Both the position numbers and the translations under genes were made by a program. 64,000 nt of DNA, from positions 310,001 to 374,000 of the forward strand of contig NZ_LAHO01000002.1 in NCBI RefSeq assembly GCF_000987775.1. Direction: 5' to 3'. Shown one piece after another: positions 8,029 through 16,945 of this stretch. The notes below the pieces were generated by a model that saw only the letters and a list, made by a program, of their open reading frames with translations, was not told where the DNA came from and did not search any database. Within the stretch, counting starts at the first letter, position 1, and each line of letters opens with the position of its first letter. Origin of the DNA: Arsukibacterium ikkense. GTDB taxonomy: Bacteria; Pseudomonadota; Gammaproteobacteria; Enterobacterales; Alteromonadaceae.

Positions 8029-10012
8029 TGGCAGCTCCGGTTTTGTCTGTTGCTGCGGCTTGGCCGGCGCTGCCGGCATTGCTGCGCCTATAACGTTTAT
8101 CAAGCAGTGCCACCAGCGCACCCAGTGCCATTAATAAGCCACCGAGCCATATCCAGCGCACAAAAGGTTTAACATATAAGCGCAGCGCCCACGCCTCGCC
8201 CGGCAACGCCTCGCCCAGTGACACGTAAAGGTCGCGGCTTAACCTGGCATGCACGGCCGATTCAGTCATCACTGTACGTTGTATAGTATAAAAGCGCTTC
8301 TCAGCATGTAGCTGGGTAAGCAACTGCCCCTTATCGTTATGCACTGTAATTTCTGCTGCTTCACCACCATAGTTTGGGCCAGTTAACGGGTACACCTCCA
8401 ACAAGGTAAACTTGTACCCCGCCAGCGAAATACTGTCGTTAATTTGCATCCGCACGTCACGCTCAACGCTGTAAGTTTTGGTCATCGCCACACCGACCAC
8501 CAACACGGCAAAGCCAATATGGGCAATGGTCATACCGTAATGACTGGCGTGCAGTTTAAAGGCGCCTTTGCTGACTGAGCCAAACTGGCTCATCCGCTGG
8601 TACAGCTCGTACAGCGCAGACAACCCCACCCAGGCCCCCAGTAACAGCCCCAGCAACGCCAGATTGGCCTGTACCGTTTGCATTGCGGCCAGGGTGCCAA
8701 CTGCCAGGATCAGGCTGGCCACCGCGATTAAGCTGAACGGTCCCAGTAACGGCTTTACTGGTTGCTGTTTCCAACGCACCCAGGGGCCAAGCCCCAGCAA
8801 CAAGGCAAACGGAATGGTCAGGTAATAGAACATCTGGTTAAAAAACGGCTCGCCAATAGAGATAGTGCCAAGCCCCAGCTCTTTATGAAACAGTGGAAAC
8901 AAGGTACCTAAAAACACCACGAGAGTGGCCGTTAATAAAAAGACGTTATTGCCCCACAGCATGACTTCTCGCGAAAACAGCTGATAACGCGCCTGGCTGC
9001 GTACTGAGGTCATCCGGCTGGCATACAGCGCCAGCGAGCCACCAATAACCAGCAGCAAAAACACCAGTAAGAAAATACCGCGATCGGGGTCGGCGGCAAA
9101 GGAATGTACCGACACCAACACGCCGGAGCGCACTAAAAATGCTCCGACCAGGCTTAACGAAAAGGCGCCCAGCGCCAGCAATACCGTCCACGATTTAAAG
9201 GTGCCGCGTTTTTCCGTCACTGCCAGGCTATGCAGTAAGGCAGTACCCACTAACCAGGGCAGAAACGACGCATTTTCAACCGGATCCCAGAACCACCATC
9301 CGCCCCAGCCTAACTCGTGATAAGCCCACCAGCTGCCAAACATAATTCCCAGAGTTAAAAACAGCCAGGCCGCCAGGGTCCAGGGCCGGGCCCAACGCGC
9401 CCAGGTGCTGTCAAACTTACCGCCAATCAGTGCAGCGATGGCAAAGGCAAACGACACGGCAAAGCCGACATAGCCCATATACAGCAGCGGCGGATGGATA
9501 ATCATGCCAAAATCCTGCAGTAATGGGTTTAAGTCCATGCCCTCTACCGGATAAAATGGCAAGCTGCGGGCAAAGGGGTTAGACATAAATAACGAGAAGG
9601 CAATAAAGCCAATGTTAATCAGCCCCAATACGCCCAGAATGCGCCCCTGCATTAGCAGCGGTAACCCTTTGGAAAATATCGCCACCAATGCAGTCCAGCC
9701 GGCCAGCATTAATATCCAAAGCAGCATTGAGCCCTCGTGCGAGCCAAAGCTGGCGGTAATTTGGTAATACCAGGGCAAAATAGAACTGGAGTTAGTCGCT
9801 ACGTTAATCACGGTGAAATCGCTGGTTAAAAAGGCATGAACCAGCGCCAGTTTAGCCAGCAAACAAAATATAAACAGGCCTATTGCCAGTGGTTTAGCTT
9901 GCAACAAGGCCCGCTGGTTACCACTGAAACTGCCATACAAGGGTACGACTGCCAACAACACCGACAGTGCGAGGGCGAAGGTCAGCGCCAGCTGGCCATA
10001 TTCAGCTATCAT
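8021..10012 (-). CDS. ccmF: Cytochrome c haem lyase subunit CcmF
   Basis: Large multi-spanning inner-membrane protein that attaches haem, received from holo-CcmE, to apocytochrome c. At 663 residues it has the usual length and more than ten hydrophobic segments. The tryptophan-rich WWD signature WGGWWFWDPVENASFLPWL is followed by conserved periplasmic His positions (LLHSLAVTEKRGTFK). The C-terminal part has the long periplasmic loop and a final membrane helix. It ends overlapping the dsbE start and begins 11 bases after ccmE. Confidence 0.96.
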   Translation of the reverse strand: MIAEYGQLALTFALALSVLLAVVPLYGSFSGNQRALLQAKPLAIGLFIFCLLAKLALVHAFLTSDFTVINVATNSSSILPWYYQITASFGSHEGSMLLWILMLAGWTALVAIFSKGLPLLMQGRILGVLGLINIGFIAFSLFMSNPFARSLPFYPVEGMDLNPLLQDFGMIIHPPLLYMGYVGFAVSFAFAIAALIGGKFDSTWARWARPWTLAAWLFLTLGIMFGSWWAYHELGWGGWWFWDPVENASFLPWLVGTALLHSLAVTEKRGTFKSWTVLLALGAFSLSLVGAFLVRSGVLVSVHSFAADPDRGIFLLVFLLLVIGGSLALYASRMTSVRSQARYQLFSREVMLWGNNVFLLTATLVVFLGTLFPLFHKELGLGTISIGEPFFNQMFYYLTIPFALLLGLGPWVRWKQQPVKPLLGPFSLIAVASLILAVGTLAAMQTVQANLALLGLLLGAWVGLSALYELYQRMSQFGSVSKGAFKLHASHYGMTIAHIGFAVLVVGVAMTKTYSVERDVRMQINDSISLAGYKFTLLEVYPLTGPNYGGEAAEITVHNDKGQLLTQLHAEKRFYTIQRTVMTESAVHARLSRDLYVSLGEALPGEAWALRLYVKPFVRWIWLGGLLMALGALVALLDKRYRRSNAGSAGQAAATDKTGAANA

Positions 10013-10023
10013 TGCTCTGCCCC

Positions 10024-10554
10024 TTAATACGTTGGTTTATCGGTTGGTTTGCTGTAGCTGCTGCCAGACGAACTGTCACCAGAAGCGAAGTTGGCCTGTG
10101 ACGGCGGTATATGGCGGATCCCTTTCATCGCTTCCGCCACCTCAGCCGGCATATATTCCTCATCATGCTTGGCCAGCACTTCGCTGGCCTGAATTAAATC
10201 GGGCGCCAGTAAAGTGCCCTGGGCAACAATGCCCTGACCTTCCCGGAATAAATCAGGCAATATGCCCTCAAACTCCACCCAGACTGTAGGCCCTATATCA
10301 ACCAGCTGAAAACGCACCTTTAAACTTACTGCGTCCCGCGAGACACTGCCCGGCACTACCATGCCGCCAATGCGCAGGCGCTGGCCCACTACTGGCTTAA
10401 CTTTGTCTTTGCCCAGGCCTTCTACTAACTGGGTAGGGGTGTAAAATAAATCAATATTTTGCTGTAATGCATACAGCATGGCGCCAACGGCACCAGCAAT
10501 CAGGCTGATAATCAGTAAGATCGAAAAAAGGCGTTTCTGGCGTCTTGGTTGCAT
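10024..10554 (-). CDS. ccmE: Periplasmic haem chaperone CcmE
   Basis: CcmE binds haem covalently through a histidine after export by CcmABCD, then hands it to CcmF. The 176 residues have one N-terminal membrane anchor (about 8-30) after a basic start, an OB-fold beta barrel, and the haem-binding motif [10 protein letters not shown] with His130 and Tyr134. The C-terminal 25 residues are a flexible Ser/Gly-rich tail. Its ATG overlaps the ccmD stop (TAATG). Confidence 0.96.
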   Translation of the reverse strand: MQPRRQKRLFSILLIISLIAGAVGAMLYALQQNIDLFYTPTQLVEGLGKDKVKPVVGQRLRIGGMVVPGSVSRDAVSLKVRFQLVDIGPTVWVEFEGILPDLFREGQGIVAQGTLLAPDLIQASEVLAKHDEEYMPAEVAEAMKGIRHIPPSQANFASGDSSSGSSYSKPTDKPTY

Positions 10555-10754
10555 TAGACTTGTTGCTCCTGATACTGCTTAACTCGTTGTTCACGGGCAA
10601 TGCTGGCGGTAAGCTGCTGTTTAAATTGCTTTTGCTGGTATGCGCTGACCGCAATCAGGCCCAAAAGCAGCAGATAGGTCACTCCAAATGATAACCAGAC
10701 AAAAAAGCCATAGCCACCCATGGCCAGAAAATCGCTAAACGACTGAAAATACAT
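10554..10754 (-). CDS. ccmD: Haem exporter subunit CcmD
   Basis: Small single-span membrane protein needed to release holo-CcmE from the CcmABC complex. I choose the ATG at 10754 (66 residues) because GGGAGG lies 7 bases upstream; an upstream in-frame start at 10784 would sit inside ccmC. It begins with [20 protein letters not shown], the aromatic entry to a single transmembrane helix typical of CcmD, and continues into a Gln/Lys-rich cytoplasmic coiled tail. Confidence 0.9.
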   Translation of the reverse strand: MYFQSFSDFLAMGGYGFFVWLSFGVTYLLLLGLIAVSAYQQKQFKQQLTASIAREQRVKQYQEQQV

Positions 10755-10756
10755 AG

Positions 10757-11491
10757 TTAACCTCCCACCAGCTTTCTGACCCATGGCCGGTGCTGCTCGT
10801 TCACTAAAATTGCGGTGCGCAACCGCAAACAGGTTAATGCCAGCAGTAACAGCGCAAAAGCCAGAATACTAATTAACAGCGGCCACAGCATACTGGGGTC
10901 TATTGACGGCTTGGCAAATTTGGTAATGCTGGCGCCCTGGTGCAGAGTATTCCACCATTCCACTGAAAAATGAATAATGGGTAAGTTGATCACCCCCACC
11001 AACGCCAGTAAACTAGCCACTTTATTGCCAACCTGGCGGTCACTGAAGGCGCCGTGTAAGGCAATAACACCTAAGTACAAAAATAACAGAATAAGTTCCG
11101 AGGTTAAGCGGGCATCCCATACCCACCAGGCCCCCCACATCGGTTTGCCCCAGGCCATGCCGGTGATCAGCGCAATAGCGGTATACACAGCCCCTATCGG
11201 CGCAATGGCCAGCACAGCCCAGTGCGCTACCTTAATCTGCCATACCAGCGCCACAAAAGCCGCACTGGCCATGGCAGCGTATGCTCCCATTGACATAATG
11301 GCCGATGGCACATGAATATGAATAATCCGGTAGCTGTCGCCCTGCTGATAATCGGCCGGGGTAAACGCCAGGCCCCAGATATTACCAAGCAGCAACAAGG
11401 CCAGCGCACTGACCATCAGGTAAGGTAATAGCTTGCCGCATAAATGGTACAGCGTTTCACTTTTTGCGTAGGGATCTAACCACTTAAACAT
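10757..11491 (-). CDS. ccmC: Haem exporter protein CcmC
   Basis: Inner-membrane haem-handling protein that loads haem onto CcmE. It is 244 residues with six predicted membrane segments, the WWD-domain signature WGAWWVWDARLTSE, and flanking conserved histidines (IHVPSAIMSMG and INLPIIHFSVEWWNTLHQG). Both neighbours, ccmB and ccmD, are within three bases, consistent with one transcript. Confidence 0.96.
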   Translation of the reverse strand: MFKWLDPYAKSETLYHLCGKLLPYLMVSALALLLLGNIWGLAFTPADYQQGDSYRIIHIHVPSAIMSMGAYAAMASAAFVALVWQIKVAHWAVLAIAPIGAVYTAIALITGMAWGKPMWGAWWVWDARLTSELILLFLYLGVIALHGAFSDRQVGNKVASLLALVGVINLPIIHFSVEWWNTLHQGASITKFAKPSIDPSMLWPLLISILAFALLLLALTCLRLRTAILVNEQHRPWVRKLVGG

Positions 11492-11492
11492 A

Positions 11493-12155
11493 TCAACTCA
11501 CATTAATTCGCAAAGCACTGGTAACGGCCATCGGCACCAGGGCTAACGCCAATAATAACATGGCCAGCAAAATGGCCAACTGTCCCTGATAGTTCAGCCC
11601 CATACTGGCAGCTTCAATAGCACTGCTGGCAAAAATTAATAGCGGAATATACAGTGGCAGGATTAATAGTGCCAGTAAAATGCCGCCTTTATCCGCTGCC
11701 ATGGTAAGTGCAGAACCCAGCACGCTAAGCAAACTGAGTAAGGGCGTTCCCAGCAGCAAGGTTAATGCCATAGCCAGCAATGCAGCTTGTTCCAGGCCGA
11801 GCAACAAGGCCACTACTGGTGATAACAGGATTAACGGTAAGCCAGTGCTGAGCCAGTTAGCAAAGGTTTTTGCCAGTACAAATGCCAGTAAACTCTGTCG
11901 TCCGGCGACCAGTTGCTCTATAACACCATTGCGATAGTCATCCTTAAACAAGCGTTCGGCCGCCAGCAAGACACTTAACAAGGCGGCAATCCATACCACT
12001 CCCGGAGCAATAATACGTAGCATATTGGGCTCTGGCCCAACCCCTAACGGAAACAAGCTAAGCACGATAATAAAAAACAAAATAGGGTTTAACCAGTCCG
12101 CTTTTTGCCTGGCCAGCAGGCGCAACTCGCGTTGCAGAAATATCCGGCTTACCAT
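11493..12155 (-). CDS. ccmB: Haem exporter permease CcmB
   Basis: Permease partner of the CcmA ATPase in the CcmABCD complex, which uses ATP to release holo-CcmE. It is 220 residues, almost entirely hydrophobic in six segments, and begins with the family-typical LQRELRLLARQKADWLNP. LFKDDYRNGVIEQL is the cytoplasmic coupling region. The start overlaps the ccmA stop by seven bases. Confidence 0.95.
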   Translation of the reverse strand: MVSRIFLQRELRLLARQKADWLNPILFFIIVLSLFPLGVGPEPNMLRIIAPGVVWIAALLSVLLAAERLFKDDYRNGVIEQLVAGRQSLLAFVLAKTFANWLSTGLPLILLSPVVALLLGLEQAALLAMALTLLLGTPLLSLLSVLGSALTMAADKGGILLALLILPLYIPLLIFASSAIEAASMGLNYQGQLAILLAMLLLALALVPMAVTSALRINVS

Positions 12156-12808
12156 CGGTACGCTAACTCCAGCTGGATTAATGACGGAAATGGCAATGTC
12201 AGTGTTTGGTGTGTGGTCAGAATAATTGCGCCACCCTGTTGCAGATGATAAAGCATATGCTGCTGCAACAGGCTAATCGCACCTTGGTCGAGCGCGGTAA
12301 AGGGCTCATCCAGGATCCAGATTTGCGCCGGAGTTAACCACAACCTGGCCAGCGATACCCGTCGTTGCTGCCCGGCAGATAACATCCGGCACGGCACATC
12401 TTCCAGCCCGGCCAAACCAAGCTGTGCCAATAAGGCCCAGTCATCACCCCGCTTCAGATTAGCGGCTGAGCGCCAGAAACTTAAATTTTCCAGCGCTGTT
12501 AATTGTTCATGTATGCCGCTTTGATGGCCGATATAACACAGATTAGCGCAATAAGCTGGCAAGCTTTGCGCCAATGGCTTAGCCTGATAGCAAAGCTCGC
12601 CATCATCTGGCTGGGCTAAACCGGCTAAAATACGCAACAATGAGCTTTTACCAGCACCATTTTTGCCCTGGATTTGCAGTAACTGACCGGCGTTCAGTTG
12701 CAAAGATAACTGGGTAAATAACACCCGCTCTTGCCGAACGCAACTTAAGTGGTTGCCTTGCAATAAAAGCTGGCCGGTATTTGCTGGAAATGGCTGCGTT
12801 ATGTTCAC
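12149..12808 (-). CDS. ccmA: Haem exporter ATP-binding protein CcmA
   Basis: ABC-type ATPase that drives release of haem-loaded CcmE. The 219 residues show Walker A GKNGAGKSS (48-56), signature LSAGQQRR, Walker B IWILDEPFTALD and the switch His in LTTHQ. The start appears to be GTG at 12808; no in-frame ATG fits better. It is the first gene of the ccm operon, which reads away from the divergent fliK-like gene, so promoters for both must lie in the 103-base gap 12809-12911. Confidence 0.94.
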   Translation of the reverse strand: MNITQPFPANTGQLLLQGNHLSCVRQERVLFTQLSLQLNAGQLLQIQGKNGAGKSSLLRILAGLAQPDDGELCYQAKPLAQSLPAYCANLCYIGHQSGIHEQLTALENLSFWRSAANLKRGDDWALLAQLGLAGLEDVPCRMLSAGQQRRVSLARLWLTPAQIWILDEPFTALDQGAISLLQQHMLYHLQQGGAIILTTHQTLTLPFPSLIQLELAYRW

Positions 12809-12879
12809 TGGCCTCGGTATCGACTGCAGTTAAAATTGGGCGCATAGTAGCATAGTGCAACCGGAATACGAATCAGATC

Positions 12880-12895
12880 CACGGTCTGTACCGTG
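12880..12895. repeat. Short inverted repeat between ccmA and the fliK-like gene
   Basis: CACGGT-ctgt-ACCGTG is a perfect 6-base inverted repeat with a 4-base spacer, in the divergent intergenic region, 17 bases before the fliK-like ATG. It could be an operator or a 5'-leader hairpin of the plus-strand gene. No known regulator is recognised in it. Confidence 0.4.
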
Positions 12896-12911
12896 ACTAA
12901 CCAGGGAAATT

Positions 12912-14822
12912 ATGAACCAGATCAATCTGGACAAGTTATTAAAAAGCCCGGTAGCGGGAGCTGGCAGCAATGCGGCTCTCAACACGGGCGACGTTAAACT
13001 ACTGGTGGGAGAAATGTACAGCGCCCGCTTACAAACCTTAGCTGACGCCGGAAGATTGCAGCTGCAAACGCCGCAAGGCCGACTGAACATCAGCTTGCCA
13101 CTGCAGCTTGGCCAGCAAATCAGCCAGCAGTTTGGCCTGCAAATGCAGGTAAGCCTGAGCCCTGCAGCCAATAACCAGTTAAACCTGAGCTTGCAAAGCC
13201 TGCCTGGCGCCACCAGCAGTATTCCACTTAACCCCACCCAGCTGCAGCCGGTACTGAGCCAGTGGCTGAGCCAGCAACTGCCGCAACTTACTAAAGCCAT
13301 ACCCAGCGCTCCAGGCACAGCAGCTGGCAATACGCTGACCCTGGCAGTGCAACTGCTGCAGAACAGTGGCCAGTTGCAACTGGCCGGTGCAGGCCAGAAC
13401 AGCGGCATGTTACTCACCTTAAGTCAGCAAGAGCTGCTGGCCGTGACCAAGCTTATCCAGCAGCTGGCGGGCGGGCCAACCCAGCACAATACGCAGCGCC
13501 AACCACTGCTGCTGCGCTTTGAATTTACGCAAAGTGCGCAACCACTGCAGCTAAGCTTACAAACAACGGTATCCGCGCAAACGTCAACCCCAGGCGCCGC
13601 ACTGTTACTAAGTGCTGCCAGCCAGCAGCAGCTGTTGCAGGCCCTGCTGGGCCAGCTTGCCCCGGTTAAACAGCTAACCTTACCGGGAGCTGAAAAAATC
13701 AGCCTGGGCCAGCTTAGCATCAGTATCCCGCCACAACTTGCGGCAAACCTTGCCGATACCTTTAGTGCCAGAGCGCAAACCAGTATTAATGCTAATGGTT
13801 TACCTTTGCTGCTGCAGTTGCAAGCCCCGACGACGATCAACGGCCAGTGGCAACTGCTGATCCAGCCTGCGCCGCAAAGCCAGCAGTTAAACCTGCCAGC
13901 TAACCTGCTTGAGCGATCTGTGCAGTGGCAACCCAGCAATAGCAAAATGGCTGCCACACCACAGCCTGCTGTTAACGTCGGCAGCACAATACTCAATAGC
14001 CCGGCAGCAGAGAGCAGACAGCAGGCCTGGCGCAACCTGCTGCCGCTGTTATCCCAACCTATGTTACAGCCGAATAACCTGCCCAATTTACCCGAGCCAT
14101 TACAACGGCTGTTTAGCCAAATTCAGCAAAGCCTGCCAGACATCAGCAAGCCGCTGGCGCCGCCGGTGTTAGCTGCGCAGATTAATGCCCTGCTGCAATT
14201 TCAGCCACTGCAAAGCCAGCCCAATATGCAAACGGCCGGCGGGACTCTGGCCTTAGCCATTCAGTTATTGTTAGGCCATTTAAGCCAGAAACAGCTAAGC
14301 CCCGCCAATACTGCGCCTGCCAACCGGCTCAGCCAGCTGGTTTCGCAGCTGGATACCACTCAGGCAGGCACCGCGCTGCGTCAGTTGGCCAGTTTAAGCA
14401 GCCCCTTGCAGCAGAGCCAGTTAGCCACCCTGGATGCCCAAAGCCAGCTTCAACAGTGGTTATTGCAATTACCATTGCAGCAGCAAGGCCAAACCATTTT
14501 GCCGCAACTATTACTGGAGCAACGCGAAGCCGACGGCAAAAGCAGCGGCGACAAACAAAAGCAGTGGCAACTGACCATGAAATTTGACTTGCAGCAATAT
14601 GGTAACCTGCTGGCCGTAGCGAAGTTGCAGCAGCAGGATTTACAACTGCAGTTTTATACCGACCATAACCAGGCGCTGCATCTGGCAGAAAAATTTCTGC
14701 CACTGCTAAAAGACCGCTGTGCTGCACAAGGGTTAACCATTAGCAAAGCCGAGTGTCAGCTGGGCAAAATTCCCGACAGCCTGCTGCCACGTCACAATAG
14801 CCTGCTCACCGTGAAAGTATAA
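12912..14822 (+). CDS. Second FliK-like hook-length control domain protein
   Basis: A 636-residue protein extremely rich in Gln and Leu. Its C-terminal 110 residues resemble the FliK C-terminal domain (Flg_hook): WQLTMKFDLQQYGNLLAVAKLQQQDLQLQFY followed by a LTISKAECQLG strand and a short basic tail. The Gln-rich, low-complexity N-terminal 500 residues resemble a FliK ruler region but have no recognisable fold. It is separate from the genuine fliK at 34916-36724. Together with the next gene, a lone FlhB C-terminal domain, it forms a FliK/FlhB-like pair outside the main operons. In this lineage such a pair often lies beside ccm. The role is unproven; a secondary substrate-specificity switch is inference. 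Confidence 0.75.
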   Translation: MNQINLDKLLKSPVAGAGSNAALNTGDVKLLVGEMYSARLQTLADAGRLQLQTPQGRLNISLPLQLGQQISQQFGLQMQVSLSPAANNQLNLSLQSLPGATSSIPLNPTQLQPVLSQWLSQQLPQLTKAIPSAPGTAAGNTLTLAVQLLQNSGQLQLAGAGQNSGMLLTLSQQELLAVTKLIQQLAGGPTQHNTQRQPLLLRFEFTQSAQPLQLSLQTTVSAQTSTPGAALLLSAASQQQLLQALLGQLAPVKQLTLPGAEKISLGQLSISIPPQLAANLADTFSARAQTSINANGLPLLLQLQAPTTINGQWQLLIQPAPQSQQLNLPANLLERSVQWQPSNSKMAATPQPAVNVGSTILNSPAAESRQQAWRNLLPLLSQPMLQPNNLPNLPEPLQRLFSQIQQSLPDISKPLAPPVLAAQINALLQFQPLQSQPNMQTAGGTLALAIQLLLGHLSQKQLSPANTAPANRLSQLVSQLDTTQAGTALRQLASLSSPLQQSQLATLDAQSQLQQWLLQLPLQQQGQTILPQLLLEQREADGKSSGDKQKQWQLTMKFDLQQYGNLLAVAKLQQQDLQLQFYTDHNQALHLAEKFLPLLKDRCAAQGLTISKAECQLGKIPDSLLPRHNSLLTVKV

Positions 14823-14834
14823 GGACCAAACAGT

Positions 14835-15158
14835 ATGTCGGATCCTGACAAGCAACGCAGTAACGCCCAGAAAAGTGCCACGGCGCTAAAGTACGATGGC
14901 AAGTCAGCGCCCACTATCGTTGCTAAAGGCCATGGCGAGCTGGCCGACGATATTATTGCCCTGGCCAGAGAGCATGGGGTACTGGTTCACCAGGATGATG
15001 AACTAAACCGGTTGCTAAGCCAGTTACAGCTGGGCGATAACATTCCCAAAGAGCTATATATTGTGATCGCTGAGCTGATTGCCTTTTCCTATGTGCTGCA
15101 GGGTAAATTCCCCGAGCAGTGGCACAACATTCACCAGCGGATAGATTTAAAAACCTGA
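14835..15158 (+). CDS. FlhB C-terminal domain homologue (FlhX type)
   Basis: This 107-residue soluble protein matches only the cytoplasmic domain of FlhB. ALKYDGKSAPTIVAKGHGELA aligns with the genuine FlhB of this window (LKYDQGKFRAPVVVAKGVDEVA), and IPKELYIVIAELIAF aligns with IPEQLFAAVAQVLAY. It lacks the membrane domain and the NPTH autocleavage site, beginning just after where the cut would fall, so it mimics the cleaved FlhB fragment. AAGGA lies 10 bases before the ATG, and it follows the FliK-like gene by 12 bases. Stand-alone copies (FlhX) in Helicobacter can replace the FlhB fragment; function here is inferred. Confidence 0.82.
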   Translation: MSDPDKQRSNAQKSATALKYDGKSAPTIVAKGHGELADDIIALAREHGVLVHQDDELNRLLSQLQLGDNIPKELYIVIAELIAFSYVLQGKFPEQWHNIHQRIDLKT

Positions 15159-15177
15159 AAAGGAGGAGTGAAAATAA

Positions 15178-15624
15178 TTAGGATTTTGCCTGATGCAGAT
15201 TGAGCAGCAGTTCGGCCTCGGCACGGGGGAGCTCGCATTCGCGCATAATTTCGTCTAAATCCGCACCCAACTGGACCATTTTCATCGCCCGGGTATAAAT
15301 TTTACTTTCAGGATCGGTTAACGACATGGCTTGTTGCTGCTCAGCCAGTTCGCTGTAGGCGCCCTGCAGTTGCTGCAGTTCATGCTCCAGCTGCTGCACC
15401 CGCTGATCGAGGGTTAGCACTCGCTGCCCAACGCCAATAATGCCGGCACGTAACTCTTCGGTTTCGCTTTGCGAGGCAGACAATTGCTGCTGGCTGAGCT
15501 CCAGTTGCTGGTTTAGTACCGCCAGCTGACTATCACTGGCTTTACGTTGCCGCTGCAGCTGGCTGTATAATACGGCAAACAGCAGAACAACAACGATAGC
15601 CTGGCCCAGCATCCATGCGCTCAT
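15178..15624 (-). CDS. DUF2802 domain protein, membrane-anchored coiled coil
   Basis: The 148-residue product has one N-terminal membrane helix (about residues 4-20), a Gln/Glu-rich coiled coil over roughly residues 22-100, and the C-terminal DUF2802 segment TRAMKMVQLGADLDEIMRECELPRAEAELLL, which resembles a small helix-turn-helix. I start at the ATG at 15624, with GGAGAA six bases upstream, rather than the GTG at 15642 that overlaps cheW. It is the last gene of the flhA-to-cheW operon, a position conserved in Pseudomonas and Shewanella. No function is known to me; operon position hints at motility or array assembly. Confidence 0.75.
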   Translation of the reverse strand: MSAWMLGQAIVVVLLFAVLYSQLQRQRKASDSQLAVLNQQLELSQQQLSASQSETEELRAGIIGVGQRVLTLDQRVQQLEHELQQLQGAYSELAEQQQAMSLTDPESKIYTRAMKMVQLGADLDEIMRECELPRAEAELLLNLHQAKS

Positions 15625-15638
15625 GGTGAATTCTCCAC

Positions 15639-16133
15639 TCACAGGCTGTTAACTTCTTCCCACTCTTCATCGTTGAGCAGTTTGTTTAAATCAACCAGGA
15701 TCAGCAGCTCGCCCTCGCGATTCGATACCCCCTGAATAAAGCGGGCACTTTCATCGGTACCAACATTCGGCGCCGTATCCACTTCGGATTGTTTCAGGTA
15801 TACCACTTCAGCCACGCTATCAACCAGAATGCCGATAACCTGCCGCTCGGCTTCAATGATCACGATGCGGCTATTATCAGTGACATCGCCAGGGGCCAGG
15901 CCAAAACGGGCTCGGGTATCTATTACTGTCACCACATTACCACGCAGGTTAATAATGCCCATGACATATTCAGGAGCGCCCGGCACCGGTGCTATTTCGG
16001 TATAGCGCAGAACTTCCTGCACCTGCATTACATTGATACCATAAGTTTCCTCCTGCAAGCGGAAGGTAACCCACTGTAATACCAAATCGGTATTTTCTTT
16101 TTTGCTGGTTGTCTTTGCCTGACTATTGCTCAT
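15639..16133 (-). CDS. cheW: Chemotaxis coupling protein CheW
   Basis: Adapter that links chemoreceptors to CheA in the signalling array. The 164 residues are a single CheW domain: QWVTFRLQEETYGINVMQVQEV, YTEIAPVPGAPEYVMGIINLRGNVVTVID with the conserved Arg of the receptor interface, and IGILVDSVAEV. The first 12 residues are a Lys/Ser-rich extension. It lies 29 bases after parP in the same operon. Confidence 0.95.
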   Translation of the reverse strand: MSNSQAKTTSKKENTDLVLQWVTFRLQEETYGINVMQVQEVLRYTEIAPVPGAPEYVMGIINLRGNVVTVIDTRARFGLAPGDVTDNSRIVIIEAERQVIGILVDSVAEVVYLKQSEVDTAPNVGTDESARFIQGVSNREGELLILVDLNKLLNDEEWEEVNSL

Positions 16134-16162
16134 ATACCGCTCCTGTAATTTGTGCTGCCTGC

Positions 16163-16945
16163 TCAGGCATGAATGTCCTGACCGCGATTAAGTAAGTTAA
16201 TCATAGCTTCGACATCAACTAAAACACACATATGCTTTTTAATTAATCCTGCCATCCAGGGTCTTTTGCCATCGGTTTCACGCCACTTTACCTCATCCTG
16301 CTCCAGGCTGACGGTATTGATCAGGGTTTCACAGCTCAGGCCCCAATTGCTGGTACCCAGCATAATAACATACTGATAGTTTAGCTTTTGCTGTAAGTTC
16401 TGATCATATTTTTCTGGCATAACCCAGCGGGCACTGTCTACCACATTGATTTTTTGTTGCCGATACAGCATCACACCCTTAAACCAGGCCGGCTTGCCAA
16501 ACAAACTGTTTATGTCACCCAGTTGATGGATACCACCCAATTCCTTCAGTGGCACGGCCAGTTTTAAACCGGCCACATTGAAAAACAGCGCCTGAAACCG
16601 TCCTTGCCGATAGTCTTTTTCAGCACGTTGCACTGCTGGCTCAGCCGCTCCGGGCACCCCCAGCCGCTGCGCTATCGGGATATCCCGGCTTTGCACCACA
16701 GGTTGTTGTGCTGGCATGGTTTGCTGAACCACTGGCTGTGACACCGCCGGCGCCGGTTTCATCTCTGTTGCCTGGCGAACCTTTGGCTCAGCTACTTTCG
16801 CCACTGGGCTTGCCTGCGCCAGCAGACGGTTAAGCTCCTGGGTTTTCGCATCTTCAACCAGACTGGTTTCGGTGGCACCATCATCGGTTAATAATGCTGA
16901 CAAATAGTGCTGCATCACCTTCTGGCTGGCAATTAAACTGCTCAT
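16163..16945 (-). CDS. parP: CheW-domain protein ParP, polar array integration
   Basis: The N-terminal 110 residues are Pro/Gln/Val-rich and probably unstructured; the C-terminal 150 form a CheW-like domain (RFQALFFNVAGLKLAVPLKELGGIHQL, WFKGVMLYRQQKINVVDSARWVMPE). In Vibrio, ParP has this layout, is encoded next to ParC, binds CheA and tethers signalling arrays to the pole through ParC. Here the gene lies directly downstream of the parC-type gene, with stop and start overlapping (TAATG), which strongly supports the assignment. I see no evidence that it replaces CheW, which follows it. Confidence 0.82.
   Translation of the reverse strand: MSSLIASQKVMQHYLSALLTDDGATETSLVEDAKTQELNRLLAQASPVAKVAEPKVRQATEMKPAPAVSQPVVQQTMPAQQPVVQSRDIPIAQRLGVPGAAEPAVQRAEKDYRQGRFQALFFNVAGLKLAVPLKELGGIHQLGDINSLFGKPAWFKGVMLYRQQKINVVDSARWVMPEKYDQNLQQKLNYQYVIMLGTSNWGLSCETLINTVSLEQDEVKWRETDGKRPWMAGLIKKHMCVLVDVEAMINLLNRGQDIHA

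Noticed and set aside
12830..14086. Two long minus-strand frames (195 and 220 codons) opposite the FliK-like gene
   Set aside because: They encode Cys/Ser/Trp-rich sequence with no domain, an artefact of CAG/CTG-rich codons on the other strand. The plus-strand gene has a FliK domain.
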